From contig NZ_SJKD01000010.1 in NCBI RefSeq assembly GCF_004331485.1, forward strand, positions 1 to 64,000: DNA of 64,000 nucleotides. The letters are read 5' to 3'. Shown here piece after piece: positions 1-8,383 of the stretch. A program made the translations under genes and the position numbers. The DNA comes from Kribbella capetownensis. Lineage in GTDB: Bacteria > Actinomycetota > Actinomycetes > Propionibacteriales > Kribbellaceae. The first letter of the stretch is position 1, and each line of letters opens with the position of its first letter. The notes below the pieces were generated by a model. That model was not told the origin of the DNA. It searched no databases and saw only the letters and a program-made list of their open reading frames with translations.

Positions 1-37
1 GGGAGGTCGTGGGAGAGTAGGACGCCGCCGGACATTC
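1..37 (+). rRNA. rrf: 5S rRNA, 3' end (partial)
   Basis: The window opens inside a 5S rRNA. The run GAGAGTAGGACGCCGCCG is the conserved 3' segment of bacterial 5S rRNA, and it ends about where the molecule should end. The 16S, 23S and the 5' part of the 5S must lie upstream of the window. The exact 3' end is uncertain by a few bases. Confidence 0.9.
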
Positions 38-42
38 ACACT

Positions 43-77
43 GTTAAGGGCCACCCCACAAAGGGGTGGCCCTTAAC
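43..77 (+). terminator. Intrinsic terminator of the rRNA operon
   Basis: Positions 43-57 and 63-77 form a perfect 15-bp stem with a 5-base loop (ACAAA), six bases after the 5S end. There is no long T tract, which is common for actinobacterial terminators. Confidence 0.85.
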
Positions 78-105
78 ATATGTCCGGACAACTTCGGCAG
101 CACCC

Positions 106-402
106 TCACTGCTCGAGCAGTTGTTTGCGGTGTGCGGTGTAGGACCACCATCGGCGGGCCGGCTTGCCGTCGGCCTGGTCTACCGCGGACATGACGGTGT
201 CGAGCAGGCACGGGTCCAGACGCTGGCCGTCGGCCTCGCACATGTCTTCGTAGATCTCGACGGGATCCCGCCCGGCCAGCTCGCTGATCTGGGTGATGCC
301 GGCCCGTTGGAAGTACCCGGCCACCGCCTTGCCGACATTCATGAGGTCGGTGAGATCCGAGCGAGAGCTCGGGGCGGTCCTAGTGCGCTGAGTAGGAGAC
401 AT
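106..402 (-). CDS. Cdd1-type helix-hairpin-helix protein
   Basis: About 98 residues with the layout of the Cdd1 ('pathogenicity locus') family. A helix-hairpin-helix-like segment (NVGKAVAGYFQRAGI) is followed by the RDPVEIYEDMCE and LDPCLLDTVMSAVDQA blocks and a C-terminal WW. Family members are presumed DNA-binding but their role is not established. The start at 402 is preferred because AGGA precedes the ATG with good spacing. An ATG at 453 or GTG at 471 would add 17-23 poorly conserved residues. The gene stands alone, convergent with the rRNA operon. Confidence 0.75.
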   Translation of the reverse strand: MSPTQRTRTAPSSRSDLTDLMNVGKAVAGYFQRAGITQISELAGRDPVEIYEDMCEADGQRLDPCLLDTVMSAVDQADGKPARRWWSYTAHRKQLLEQ

Positions 403-491
403 ACGTCGATCCTGCCTCGCACTCGCGACACCTGTCTTGAACGATTCGGACATTCCCACCCGGCGGTCCACTCGGTGCGTAGGGTTCGGGG

Positions 492-971
492 GTGGCTGTG
501 ATGGTATTGATCGTGGGGTTGCCGGGGGCGGGGAAGACTACTTGGGCTCGGCGGCTCGAGTCGGAACGGGCGGGCGTTCGGCTGACTCCGGACGAGTGGA
601 TGGACGCCTTGTTCGGGACGAATGAGATCGACGGCCGGCGGTGGGTGCTGGAGTCCCAGATGCTCTGGGGTGTGGCGGCGCGAGTGCTCGAGCTTGGCGT
701 CGACGTGATCCTGGACTACGGATGCTGGTCGGAGGAAGAGCGAGATCTGTTCCGGACCCGGGCCAACGACCTCGGTGCTCTGGCGGAGATCATTTTGCTG
801 GATCTGCCGTTCGATGTCTTGTGGCAGCGAATCGAGGCGCGGAATGCGGCGTTGCCGAAGGGGACGTTCCCGATCAGTCGCGACGAGTTGAAGCAATACA
901 GCGCTTCGTTCGACGTACCCGGGCCGGCCGAGTTGGCGCGGTGGGACCGGGCCGTCGTGGTGACGGAGTAG
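492..971 (+). CDS. Small P-loop kinase (AAA_33 / zeta-toxin-like)
   Basis: A 159-residue cytosolic P-loop NTPase. The Walker A motif GLPGAGKTT lies near the N-terminus, followed by RLTPDEWMDALFG, the usual lid/substrate segment of AAA_33-type nucleotide or small-molecule kinases, then VILDYGCWSEEER as the likely Walker B strand. Such proteins phosphorylate small substrates. A zeta-like toxin or an antibiotic phosphotransferase are alternatives, but no antitoxin gene is adjacent. The start may be GTG 492 or ATG 501; the upstream G-rich stretch does not decide. Confidence 0.75.
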   Translation: MAVMVLIVGLPGAGKTTWARRLESERAGVRLTPDEWMDALFGTNEIDGRRWVLESQMLWGVAARVLELGVDVILDYGCWSEEERDLFRTRANDLGALAEIILLDLPFDVLWQRIEARNAALPKGTFPISRDELKQYSASFDVPGPAELARWDRAVVVTE

Positions 972-974
972 GGC

Positions 975-1625
975 CTACGCCTCAGGGGCGATGCCGACGA
1001 GCGCGGCGGCCGCGCAGATGTGCACGGGCGTGAGGTCCGCGGGGGCGACCGGGGCCTGGAGGAGCGTGCCGCGTTCGAACGGCGTGAGGTCGATGTCGAT
1101 GCCGTAGGCACCGGCCACCATGCCGCGGACGTACGTCAGCCAGCCCACCATCGGGATCCCGCGGCGGAAGACGCCGGCTGCCGCGGCCAGTTCGGTGTCG
1201 GCGATGCTGGCCCATGCGGGTTCCCAGATCGAGACGACGGCGCGGAGGACCTGGGCGAAGCGGTCGGACTGCGTGAGCGCGTCCTCGTCGCTCCAGTGCA
1301 GGGTGAGCTGATCCGAAACGGTCGTGAGGGTGCCGCCCATGGAGAGGTCGAACAACCACGGGAGCTCACCGGTGCTCTGTAGATGCAGCCGGGTCGTGCT
1401 GGACCCGTTGGCGAGAACCTTGGTGGTTGCCTCGACCATCTCCTGGAGCGGCGTGGACCCGTCGGCCTCGAGCACGTGGTACCCCCAGCGCTCGTCCTGA
1501 GTCCAGACATGTACATCGGGAAACGCGACGGCGACTGCGGTCAGGGTGCGGCCAACGCGGAGGGCACGGTGTTCGACGGACTCGTCACGGTGGTTCCACT
1601 GGGCGCGGAGAAGCCACGATGCCAT
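975..1625 (-). CDS. Conserved hypothetical protein (possible immunity-type)
   Basis: A 216-residue soluble protein with no signal peptide or membrane segment. The ATG at 1625 has a clear ribosome binding site (GGAGGG, five-base spacer). It is rich in Trp and short acidic loops (VHVWTQDERWGY, LTLHWSDEDALT), and the two halves look alpha/beta. The general look recalls single-domain immunity proteins such as Imm52, but I cannot identify a diagnostic motif. It ends three bases from the convergent kinase gene and no toxin is nearby. Confidence 0.55.
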   Translation of the reverse strand: MASWLLRAQWNHRDESVEHRALRVGRTLTAVAVAFPDVHVWTQDERWGYHVLEADGSTPLQEMVEATTKVLANGSSTTRLHLQSTGELPWLFDLSMGGTLTTVSDQLTLHWSDEDALTQSDRFAQVLRAVVSIWEPAWASIADTELAAAAGVFRRGIPMVGWLTYVRGMVAGAYGIDIDLTPFERGTLLQAPVAPADLTPVHICAAAALVGIAPEA

Positions 1626-1811
1626 TCACGCCCTCCGCTCGTCAGCCGGTCGGACCTGCCCAGCAGACGGTACGCCGGTAGTCGGACGGTTGGCCAGGGT
1701 TCCGCCTACTCGGTGTGAGCAGTTGCGGCAGTTCCCCAGAGAAGTCACCGACCCAGTTTGCTGCACCGGGTGGTCGGGGCCGACCGCGGGGGTGCGGTTT
1801 TGGAAAGTACA

Positions 1812-1827
1812 CGGCCGAAGTCGGCCG
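1812..1827 (-). terminator. Hairpin after aldo/keto reductase
   Basis: Positions 1812-1818 and 1821-1827 are complementary 7-bp arms (CGGCCGA/TCGGCCG) about 33 bases past the reductase stop codon. A short mixed T-rich stretch follows on the minus strand. This is a plausible terminator; the rest of the 1626-1859 gap shows nothing else. Confidence 0.4.
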
Positions 1828-1859
1828 GCAGCGGTCGGTCCAGACCTCCCGGCGCTCGG

Positions 1860-2912
1860 TCAGGCGGCAGCGCGTTCGCTGACGGGTCGGCGGCGGAGGT
1901 TCGCGCGCTGGATGGCCGGGGGTTGGTAGGCCATATCGAGGGCGCCGACATCGGTTCCGGGCGGAACGATCTCGTCGATCCGGTCGAGCACATCGTCGGT
2001 CAATGTGACGTCGAAGCCGGCGAGGAGGTCGTCGAGGTGCTCCATCGTGCGTGGCCCGATGATCGCCGAGGTGACGCCGGGATGGGCGATCACGAACGCC
2101 AAGGCCAGATGGGTGAGCGGCAGCTTGGCGTCCTCGGCGAGCGCGATGAGCTCCTCGACGGCGTCCAGGCGGCTCTCGTCAGTCAGGTGCCGGAAGCCGA
2201 ACTGGGACCGGTGCGTGCTGTTCTCCCGATTCTTGCGGTAACGGCCGGTGAGCAGACCACCCGCGAGCGGGCTCCAGACCAACGTGCCCATACCGAACTG
2301 CTGCACCACAGGCAGGACCTCACGCTCGATACCGCGGTTGAGGATCGAGTACGGCGGCTGTTCGGTGCGCAGCCGGTTCAGGCCGCGCCGCTCGGCAACC
2401 CAGTGGGACTGGACGATGTCCGACGCCGGCAGCGAGGAGGTACCGATGGCCCGGATCTTGCCGGCCCGCACCAGGTCGGTGAGCGCCGAGAGGGTCTCCT
2501 CGATGTCGGTCTCTGGGTCGGGCTGATGAATCTGGAACAGATCGATGTAGTCGGTGCCCAGTCGGCGCAGCGAGCCGTCCAAGGCACGGATCAGCCAACT
2601 GCGTGAGGCGCCCGAGCGGTTCGGAACGAAGGGAGTGGCACCGGTGGGGTCGTAGTTCACTGGGAAGCGCGCCTTGGTGGCGAGTACGACGTCGTCGCGG
2701 CGCCCCTTGAGCGCCTTCCCGACGATCTCTTCGGACTCGCCGTGGGAGTACATGTCCGCCGTGTCGACGAAGTTGATCCCCGCATCCAACGCGCGATGGA
2801 TGATCCGGATCGAGTCGTCGTGGTCGGGGTTGCCGGCGGCACCGAACATCATGGCGCCGAGTGCGAAGGGACTGACCTGGATGCCGGTCCCGCCGAGCGT
2901 GCGGTACTGCAT
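1860..2912 (-). CDS. Aldo/keto reductase
   Basis: A 350-residue NADPH-dependent aldo/keto reductase (TIM barrel), reducing aldehydes or ketones in the cytosol. The catalytic tetrad is visible: Asp50, Tyr55 (DTADMYSHGESE), Lys80 (VLATK) and His129 (IDLFQIHQPD). The C-terminal IGPRTMEHLDDLL segment is the nucleotide-binding region of the tas/YhdN-like branch. It is transcribed away from a TetR gene across a 126-base gap with palindromic sites, so it is the probable target of that repressor. The substrate cannot be told from sequence. Confidence 0.9.
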   Translation of the reverse strand: MQYRTLGGTGIQVSPFALGAMMFGAAGNPDHDDSIRIIHRALDAGINFVDTADMYSHGESEEIVGKALKGRRDDVVLATKARFPVNYDPTGATPFVPNRSGASRSWLIRALDGSLRRLGTDYIDLFQIHQPDPETDIEETLSALTDLVRAGKIRAIGTSSLPASDIVQSHWVAERRGLNRLRTEQPPYSILNRGIEREVLPVVQQFGMGTLVWSPLAGGLLTGRYRKNRENSTHRSQFGFRHLTDESRLDAVEELIALAEDAKLPLTHLALAFVIAHPGVTSAIIGPRTMEHLDDLLAGFDVTLTDDVLDRIDEIVPPGTDVGALDMAYQPPAIQRANLRRRPVSERAAA

Positions 2913-2987
2913 GGGGATTCTCCTGAGGTGGTGAGGTGGGATGTGAAGCGCCCGTCGATGCCGTACGCTGGGCAGAAGCGGAACGCT

Positions 2988-3020
2988 ATTCCGGAACTAT
3001 ACGGAATGGCTTTCCGGAAA
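2988..3020. promoter_or_regulatory. Probable TetR operator between reductase and regulator
   Basis: Two copies of the palindrome TTCCGGAA lie at 2989-2996 and 3012-3019, centred 23 bases apart. A second dyad, ATTCCG (2988-2993) with CGGAAT (3002-3007), overlaps them. The cluster ends 19 bases before the TetR start, where a repressor would block both divergent promoters. Confidence 0.6.
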
Positions 3021-3038
3021 AGCAAGGGAAGGAGTCTG

Positions 3039-3623
3039 GTGACCGAGAAGACGGCGCCGCGCCGGATGCGGTCCGACGCGCAACGCAACCTCGGTTCGCT
3101 GCTCGAAGCAGCGAAAACCGTCTTCGCCGGCTCAGGCGTGGACGCGCCGGCGAAGGAGATCGCTGATCTGGCCGGCGTCGGAGTCGGAACGCTGTACCGG
3201 CACTATCCGCTGCGCTCCGACTTGGTCAAGGCCGTGTTCCAGCGCGAGGTGGACGCGTGTGCCGATGCGGCGCCGGCGCTGACCGCGGAGCACGAGCCGG
3301 TGGTGGCACTCGCGAAATGGCTCGATCGCTTCACCGAGTTCGTCGCCACCAAACGAGGACTCGCGTCAGCGCTCCACTCCGGCGATCCGGCGTTCGACGC
3401 GCTGCCCGACTACTTCATGCAGCGACTCGGACCTGCTCTCGGCGGACTGCTCGAAGCAGCGGCCGCCGCCGGCGAGATCCGCGCCGACATCAGCCCGAAA
3501 GACTTGCTGTACGCCGTCTCCACGCTGTGCATGCCCTTGACCGACGAGGGACCGACGTACAGCCAACGTATGGTCGGGCTCCTCGTCGACGGACTCCGCT
3601 ACGGCGCCAACACAAGCCGGTGA
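3039..3623 (+). CDS. TetR-family transcriptional regulator
   Basis: A 194-residue one-domain repressor. The N-terminal HTH runs through AAKTVFAGSGVDAPAKEIA and LAGVGVGTLYRHYPLRSDL, followed by an all-helical ligand domain with a conserved C-terminal half (QRLGPALGGLLEAA). GTG 3039 was chosen because GAAGGAG sits just upstream; the open frame extends further but is non-coding antisense to the reductase promoter region. The palindromes immediately upstream suggest autoregulation and control of the divergent aldo/keto reductase. The ligand is unknown. Confidence 0.88.
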   Translation: MTEKTAPRRMRSDAQRNLGSLLEAAKTVFAGSGVDAPAKEIADLAGVGVGTLYRHYPLRSDLVKAVFQREVDACADAAPALTAEHEPVVALAKWLDRFTEFVATKRGLASALHSGDPAFDALPDYFMQRLGPALGGLLEAAAAAGEIRADISPKDLLYAVSTLCMPLTDEGPTYSQRMVGLLVDGLRYGANTSR

Positions 3624-3724
3624 AGCCGAGACCATCACGCCTGCTGCTCGCTCAGGCCCCACAACCGCTGCACTGGCGGCGCTAGGCGCGCGCGATGAAG
3701 TGTCCGCCCGCAGGGGTGCCAGAG

Positions 3725-6700
3725 TCACGGGGTGAGGGTCGCGAGCTCGAGGGTGGGGGTTGGGCCGCGGTACGACGTCAGCCAGGTGCGGAGGAGCTCG
3801 ACCCGCGCGGCGTAGTCCTCGTTGCCCTTGACAACTGGTGCCTGGTTGTAGGCCATGGTGTCGGAGCTGCGGCGGAGTTTGACGTACAGGCGGGATGACG
3901 CCAGCGCATAGCGCTCCATGTCGTCCTGGAGCGCCCCGATGACGGTGATGTTCCGGTCGCGGCCGATCTGTTCGAACAGGGCGACGGCCTCGCGACGGTG
4001 CTGCGAACCGAGGTTGCGGCCGAGCTCGTCGAGGATCAGCAGCAGCGGACGGTCCGAACCACCCGCCAGCGCGGCGGCGCAGACGAGCTTGACCGCCTTC
4101 TCGTCCATCTGCGCGGTGTTGCCCTTCACGTTGAACGCGGAGTATGGGCCGCCCTCGGAGCGTCGCCACTTCGGCGTGACCGTCCAGCGCCACGGCTTGT
4201 CCGGCTCGGCCGGCGGGTCAGGCTCGGGGTACTCGAGCTTCGCGCCGTAGCCGCCGTACTGCTGGTCGAGGCGGTCGAACTCCTGTGACACCAGCCGAAG
4301 CCGCGCTTTGATGCCGTCGGCAAGGGATGCGCGGTGGGCGCGGGCCGTGCTCTCGGCCTCGCCGAGTCCTTCGCGGGCGCGCTCGAGCGCGGCGTTGCGC
4401 TCGGCGCGCTGGCTGGCGATCTGTTGTTGCTGCAGGCTGTCGAACGTCTCGTGCTGCGCGAGGTGACTGCTCAGCGTCCGGTGCAGCGCCGGGACCAAGC
4501 CGACGCGGGTGCCGAGCGTGCCGTTGGTCCAGCCGTCCGCACCGTTGAGGATCTCGAAGAGCTCGGTCGGGATCTCCTCCCGCGACCGCGCGTTCGGGAA
4601 GCAGCGGCGGATGACATCGTCGAGCTGTGTGCACGCCTGGTGGTTCCAGTCAGCGGTGGTACGGCGTTGCGCGTCGTCGGGCAGTCCGAGGATGAACTCC
4701 TCCGCCTCCGCCGGCGTCGTACCCCAGGCTGTGGCTCGCGTGATCAGCTCGAGTGAGGTCTGCTCCTCCAGCAGCCTCAGGCGGCGCGCGGCCAGGTCGT
4801 CGAGGATCCGCTCGTGGTCGCGGCGGGTCGCTTCGAGGTTCTTCAGCCGTTCGTCGCGGACGAGCTGCTGCCCGGCGGCTGCCTCGGCAGACTCCTTGGC
4901 CGCCTGGAGCTGCGGTGCGAGTGAATCACGATCGTTCTCGTGCCGGTCGATGGAATCGCGCAGCGCGAGGATCTGCTCCTGCACCGACTCCGCGTCGGCC
5001 AGCGCGCGGGCGGCCGCCGTACGACGCTCTGCCTGCTCGACTCGTGCACGTGCCTGGTCGAGCGCAGCCGACGCGACGCCGCGTGCCTCAACCGCGGCCT
5101 CAACCCGGCGGCGGGCAGCCTCGATGCGCGCGGTCCGCCCGGTCAGCGGCTCGTCGAACTGGCCGACCGCGACGACGCCGGCGACGTCGTCGATGTTCTC
5201 CTTGGTCGCGCGCTCGCCGAGCACGACGAAGAACTCGTCCAGCTTGAACCGCTTGTCCGCTGACGTCGGTCCGCCGCGCAGACCCTTGCGGGCATCGGGC
5301 CGATTCGCCAGCACCAGCAGGAATCCGGCATACCCCGCATCCGCGAGAGCAGCCGACGCGACCGCCGCGTCACCGGCGTCGATGACGACAGCCTCGCGGT
5401 ACGGCGCCAGTCGCGGCTCCCACTCGGCACGCGCGGACGACGACAGCTCGGTGATGTCAGTGAGCGCACCGCACTCGATGCCTGCGTTCTCCAGCACCTG
5501 CTGCTGCGTCGCCGACACGGTCTGACCGCTCTCGGCTTCGCGCAGCTCAGCCGTCGCGTAGTCGACCGCGGACCGGGCCGCGTGGTCCCGTCCGATGTGC
5601 TCCTCGAGTACGGCGCGCGCCTCGGTCTGCTCGTCGGCCGCAGCGGCGAGGTCACGCCCGTCCGCCGAACGTCCAGCCTCCAGCAGCCGCCGATGCTCCT
5701 GACCGAGTCGCTCGAGCTGCTCGCGCACCGAACGCTGCGCGAGGTCGAGCTCTCGGTCGCGCGCATCCAGCTTGTCCCGCTCCTGGCGCGTGAGTTGAAC
5801 GTCCCGCAGCAGGACCTCTTCATTGCCGAAGGCATCGATCTCGTGGTCGACCACCTCCCGCCGCGCTTCCTGCTCCGCGACCCGCTCGTCGAGTACTGCG
5901 AGCTCCTGCACGATGTCGCTGTTGCGCGCCTCGCCGTCGATGAGGTGCCGCGCGCACCGCGCTCGCCAGGACTCCTTCGCGTCGGCCAGCGCCTCCCGGG
6001 CCGCGCCGCGCTGCAGGATGCCGGCCTCGACGGTCGCCATCTCCTGCTCCCAGCGCTGCAGGTCGGCCGTCGCCTGCTTGGTCGCCTCGCGCTGGGTGTG
6101 TTCAGCCGAGCGATGCGCTTGCTCCTGCTCGAGCTCGTGGTCGAGCCCGGTCAGCGTTGCGATCGCGTTGAAGATGCGCGCCGGGCCGAGCTCGTTGAGC
6201 GGCTCGGCGAGCAGGTTCGCGGTCGGGCTGGACCGCACCGACGTCGACAGGAACGAGACGCACCGCACCTGACCGCCGTACAGAACCGTGGACAGCTTGT
6301 TCGCGTGGAAGTCCGTGCGGCCGTTGGAATGCGGCAGGGCGGCCCACAGTGCGTCCGCGCCTGCGGCCCGCTCGGCCTCGGTCGCGCCGTACGGGACGTG
6401 CAGGCCGTTCTTCCAGCGCAGGTCGATGTAGGACGCCTTGCGGTTGATCCGGATCCACACGGTGATCGCGGCCGCCTCGAGCTCGTCGAGGTCGGTCAGC
6501 TCGGGATCGGAGAAAACACCGACGATGTACCCACGATCGACGTTGGACCAGTTGCCCTCTTGCCCGGCCGCCTCCGCGGTGAACAGCAGCTCGGCCGCGC
6601 CGGGCGCGCCGCTGGTCAGCCGCCATTGGTCGTCCGCGTGCAGCAGGCTGAGCGCCGCGATCCAGGACGACTTGCCGGCGCCGTTCGAGTCGGTTGGTCC

Positions 6701-6841
6701 TTGGCCGGCGACCGTGACGAGGCCCTGCCCGACCATCGGAATCGGGTGCGTCGACAACCGCGACAGATCGACGACCTGTACGCCGAGCAGCACCTTGGAA
6801 CCGAGGATGTCGAAGGGACCGTCCCCCACTGCGCTACTCAT
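3725..6841 (-). CDS. SMC/MukB-like ATPase (JetC/MksB-like)
   Basis: A 1038-residue ATPase with split ABC head. The N-terminal Walker A is GPTDSNGAGKSS (Lys57). Two long Arg/Glu/Ala-rich coiled-coil arms (roughly 225-440 and 560-690, with more helix to about 860) flank a globular hinge-like insert (about 450-560). The C-terminal head has Walker B LLLILDELGRN (about 933-943, Asp938/Glu939). The expected LSGGQ signature is replaced by a degenerate region around TAQMDEKAVKL. This is the architecture of MukB, MksB and Wadjet JetC, which load on DNA and extrude loops. It is the last gene of a four-gene operon, 76 bases after the preceding gene, with GAGGA before its ATG. No topoisomerase VI-like JetD gene follows. 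Confidence 0.8.
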   Translation of the reverse strand: MSSAVGDGPFDILGSKVLLGVQVVDLSRLSTHPIPMVGQGLVTVAGQGPTDSNGAGKSSWIAALSLLHADDQWRLTSGAPGAAELLFTAEAAGQEGNWSNVDRGYIVGVFSDPELTDLDELEAAAITVWIRINRKASYIDLRWKNGLHVPYGATEAERAAGADALWAALPHSNGRTDFHANKLSTVLYGGQVRCVSFLSTSVRSSPTANLLAEPLNELGPARIFNAIATLTGLDHELEQEQAHRSAEHTQREATKQATADLQRWEQEMATVEAGILQRGAAREALADAKESWRARCARHLIDGEARNSDIVQELAVLDERVAEQEARREVVDHEIDAFGNEEVLLRDVQLTRQERDKLDARDRELDLAQRSVREQLERLGQEHRRLLEAGRSADGRDLAAAADEQTEARAVLEEHIGRDHAARSAVDYATAELREAESGQTVSATQQQVLENAGIECGALTDITELSSSARAEWEPRLAPYREAVVIDAGDAAVASAALADAGYAGFLLVLANRPDARKGLRGGPTSADKRFKLDEFFVVLGERATKENIDDVAGVVAVGQFDEPLTGRTARIEAARRRVEAAVEARGVASAALDQARARVEQAERRTAAARALADAESVQEQILALRDSIDRHENDRDSLAPQLQAAKESAEAAAGQQLVRDERLKNLEATRRDHERILDDLAARRLRLLEEQTSLELITRATAWGTTPAEAEEFILGLPDDAQRRTTADWNHQACTQLDDVIRRCFPNARSREEIPTELFEILNGADGWTNGTLGTRVGLVPALHRTLSSHLAQHETFDSLQQQQIASQRAERNAALERAREGLGEAESTARAHRASLADGIKARLRLVSQEFDRLDQQYGGYGAKLEYPEPDPPAEPDKPWRWTVTPKWRRSEGGPYSAFNVKGNTAQMDEKAVKLVCAAALAGGSDRPLLLILDELGRNLGSQHRREAVALFEQIGRDRNITVIGALQDDMERYALASSRLYVKLRRSSDTMAYNQAPVVKGNEDYAARVELLRTWLTSYRGPTPTLELATLTP

Positions 6842-6917
6842 CCACGTCCTCGCTTCGCTCCGGGCGCGGATGAGACACCCAACACACTGTGCTCGATGGT
6901 GAACTCCCTACGCTCGT

Positions 6918-7604
6918 TCACGCCGCTCCTTCTTCCACACTGCTGTCTTGCTGAATGTCAGGGTCGGCGATCGCTGTGCCGTTGCGGGCTCGGATGGCTT
7001 CGGCGATCGGGCTGGCCGGTGCCGCGGCGAGGATCAGCTGATCTTGCAGTCGGCGACGCGCGGCTGGTGTGAGCCGTTGGAGTTGTGGACCGGGGATGTA
7101 GCTCGGCCCGCCGGAGTGATCGCCGGACAGCTGGATCAGGCCGGCGGCGCGCAGGCGTTGCAATGCAAGCCGCCGTTCCTCACCGCTGATCCTGGTGGTC
7201 CGCAGTTCGTCGACTGTGGTCGGCCGGGCCGACTTCCAGCTGTCACCGGTCAGGATGCCTTCGCTGCGGGGGATCGCGACGGAGTGGATCAGCACGAGCA
7301 CCAGCACGGCACGGTCCACCACGGACATGGGCTGCCAGCCCTGTGTGGTCAGCGTTGCGGCGATGTCGTCGGCGTAGCCGGAGGTCCAGTGCGTGCCGTC
7401 GACGTGGACCAGAGTGCGACCGATGAGCTTCAGCATCTTCTGGACATGTCGACGAAGTGTGACGTCTCGGAGGCCGGCCAGCTGCACCTCGGCGACTGGA
7501 TGTGCGGCGTACTGCACTGCGCTGAAGGCGGCCAGCACCTCGTCGCGGGCCCGGTCGCTCAGATCCTGCAGCAGGGGGTCGAAGAGCACATGCTGCTCAG
7601 TCAT
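6918..7604 (-). CDS. SMC-operon protein, winged-helix-like (MksE/JetB-like candidate)
   Basis: A 228-residue acidic soluble protein. Predicted helix and short-strand alternation around residues 85-190 (SVVDRAVLVLVLIHS, TTVDELRTTRISGEERRLALQRLRAAGLIQL) fits a winged-helix repeat as found in MukE/MksE/JetB 'kite' subunits. It overlaps the preceding gene by ATGA, so translation is coupled. I assign it by context and rough fold; direct homology to JetB is not demonstrated. It would bridge the kleisin-like protein and the ATPase head. Confidence 0.6.
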   Translation of the reverse strand: MTEQHVLFDPLLQDLSDRARDEVLAAFSAVQYAAHPVAEVQLAGLRDVTLRRHVQKMLKLIGRTLVHVDGTHWTSGYADDIAATLTTQGWQPMSVVDRAVLVLVLIHSVAIPRSEGILTGDSWKSARPTTVDELRTTRISGEERRLALQRLRAAGLIQLSGDHSGGPSYIPGPQLQRLTPAARRRLQDQLILAAAPASPIAEAIRARNGTAIADPDIQQDSSVEEGAA

Positions 7605-8383
7605 CGGACACCTCCGTACCAGGGGTGTCCGTCAGATCGTCGTCCGGCGGCCGGGTCGATGTCCGTAGCCGCGGGATGGGTGACCGTAGGTGCCGGGCCG
7701 GTGTCTGTCAGCGCGGAATGGGTGGCTGTAGCTGCCGGGCCACTATGCGTCGCCGGGGATGCGGCGGTCGTTGCGGCTGCGTTCGGGAGTGGGTCTTCTG
7801 GGGTTGGGTCGACTGCCGGCGTGGTGGTGAGGACCGGAGGTGGTGGGTCGGGGAGGTGACGGCAGAGGTCGCGGAGGGTGGATTGATCGGTCGGGGTCCA
7901 GGTGATGACGCGTGGACCGAGGCGGACCTCGCCGGCCTTCTCGTTCCACAGCAGCCAGTGCGTGGCGTGCAGCCGCCGGAGGCTGCCGATGATCAGGGTG
8001 AGGTCACTCGACTGCTCGGCGCGGCCGCGCATCCCGGCGTACACGGACCTGATCTGGGTGAGCGTCCCGGTCGAGCCCGGCCAGGCCGGTCCGCTGCGGT
8101 CGGTCCAGCAGCAGGCGACGCAGATCGCGAGCACCCGCGCGGTCTCGTTCGGCTGCTCCACGGCGACGGGGGGAGTGTCCAACTCGTCCAGCACAGCATG
8201 GCCAGCGCCGGAAGGCATTGTCGGGACCAGCCACACGCTCGAGCCATCTGGAGCGGCAGCCCGGGTCAGACCGGCGACGGCGGGCGTGTCGGGCGGCACC
8301 TCCAGCGGCCCGGCGGACTGCACCTTCGCCCACCACAACGCGTTGTACAGCCGCCGCTCGACGGCTTCGGACGGAGTACTCAC
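7601..8383 (-). CDS. SMC-operon protein of unknown fold with low-complexity tail
   Basis: 260 residues from GTG 8383, which overlaps the stop codon of the upstream gene as GTGA. Residues 1-165 are a compact domain (AVERRLYNALWWAKVQSAG, LTLIIGSLRRLHATHWLLW) with helix-turn-strand units resembling a winged helix. The last about 90 residues are a Pro/Ala/Thr-rich tail with near-repeats of the kind ATHSA/TVTHPAATD, probably disordered. A longer frame to 8461 exists but would overlap the previous gene by 82 bases and lacks support. It is probably a second accessory subunit of the SMC complex; canonical Wadjet has only one such small protein. Confidence 0.6.
   Translation of the reverse strand: MSTPSEAVERRLYNALWWAKVQSAGPLEVPPDTPAVAGLTRAAAPDGSSVWLVPTMPSGAGHAVLDELDTPPVAVEQPNETARVLAICVACCWTDRSGPAWPGSTGTLTQIRSVYAGMRGRAEQSSDLTLIIGSLRRLHATHWLLWNEKAGEVRLGPRVITWTPTDQSTLRDLCRHLPDPPPPVLTTTPAVDPTPEDPLPNAAATTAASPATHSGPAATATHSALTDTGPAPTVTHPAATDIDPAAGRRSDGHPWYGGVR

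Noticed and set aside
3624..3724. JetD-type nuclease gene expected after the SMC ATPase
   Set aside because: Only 101 bases separate the ATPase stop from the convergent TetR gene, and no open frame there resembles a Toprim or winged-helix nuclease.
3725..6841. A second large defence gene on the opposite strand of the SMC ATPase (496-residue frame near 5582-7072)
   Set aside because: It is a composition shadow: high third-position GC keeps several frames open, the translation is Arg/Val/Leu/Gly-rich without domain motifs, and the SMC reading has Walker A and B.
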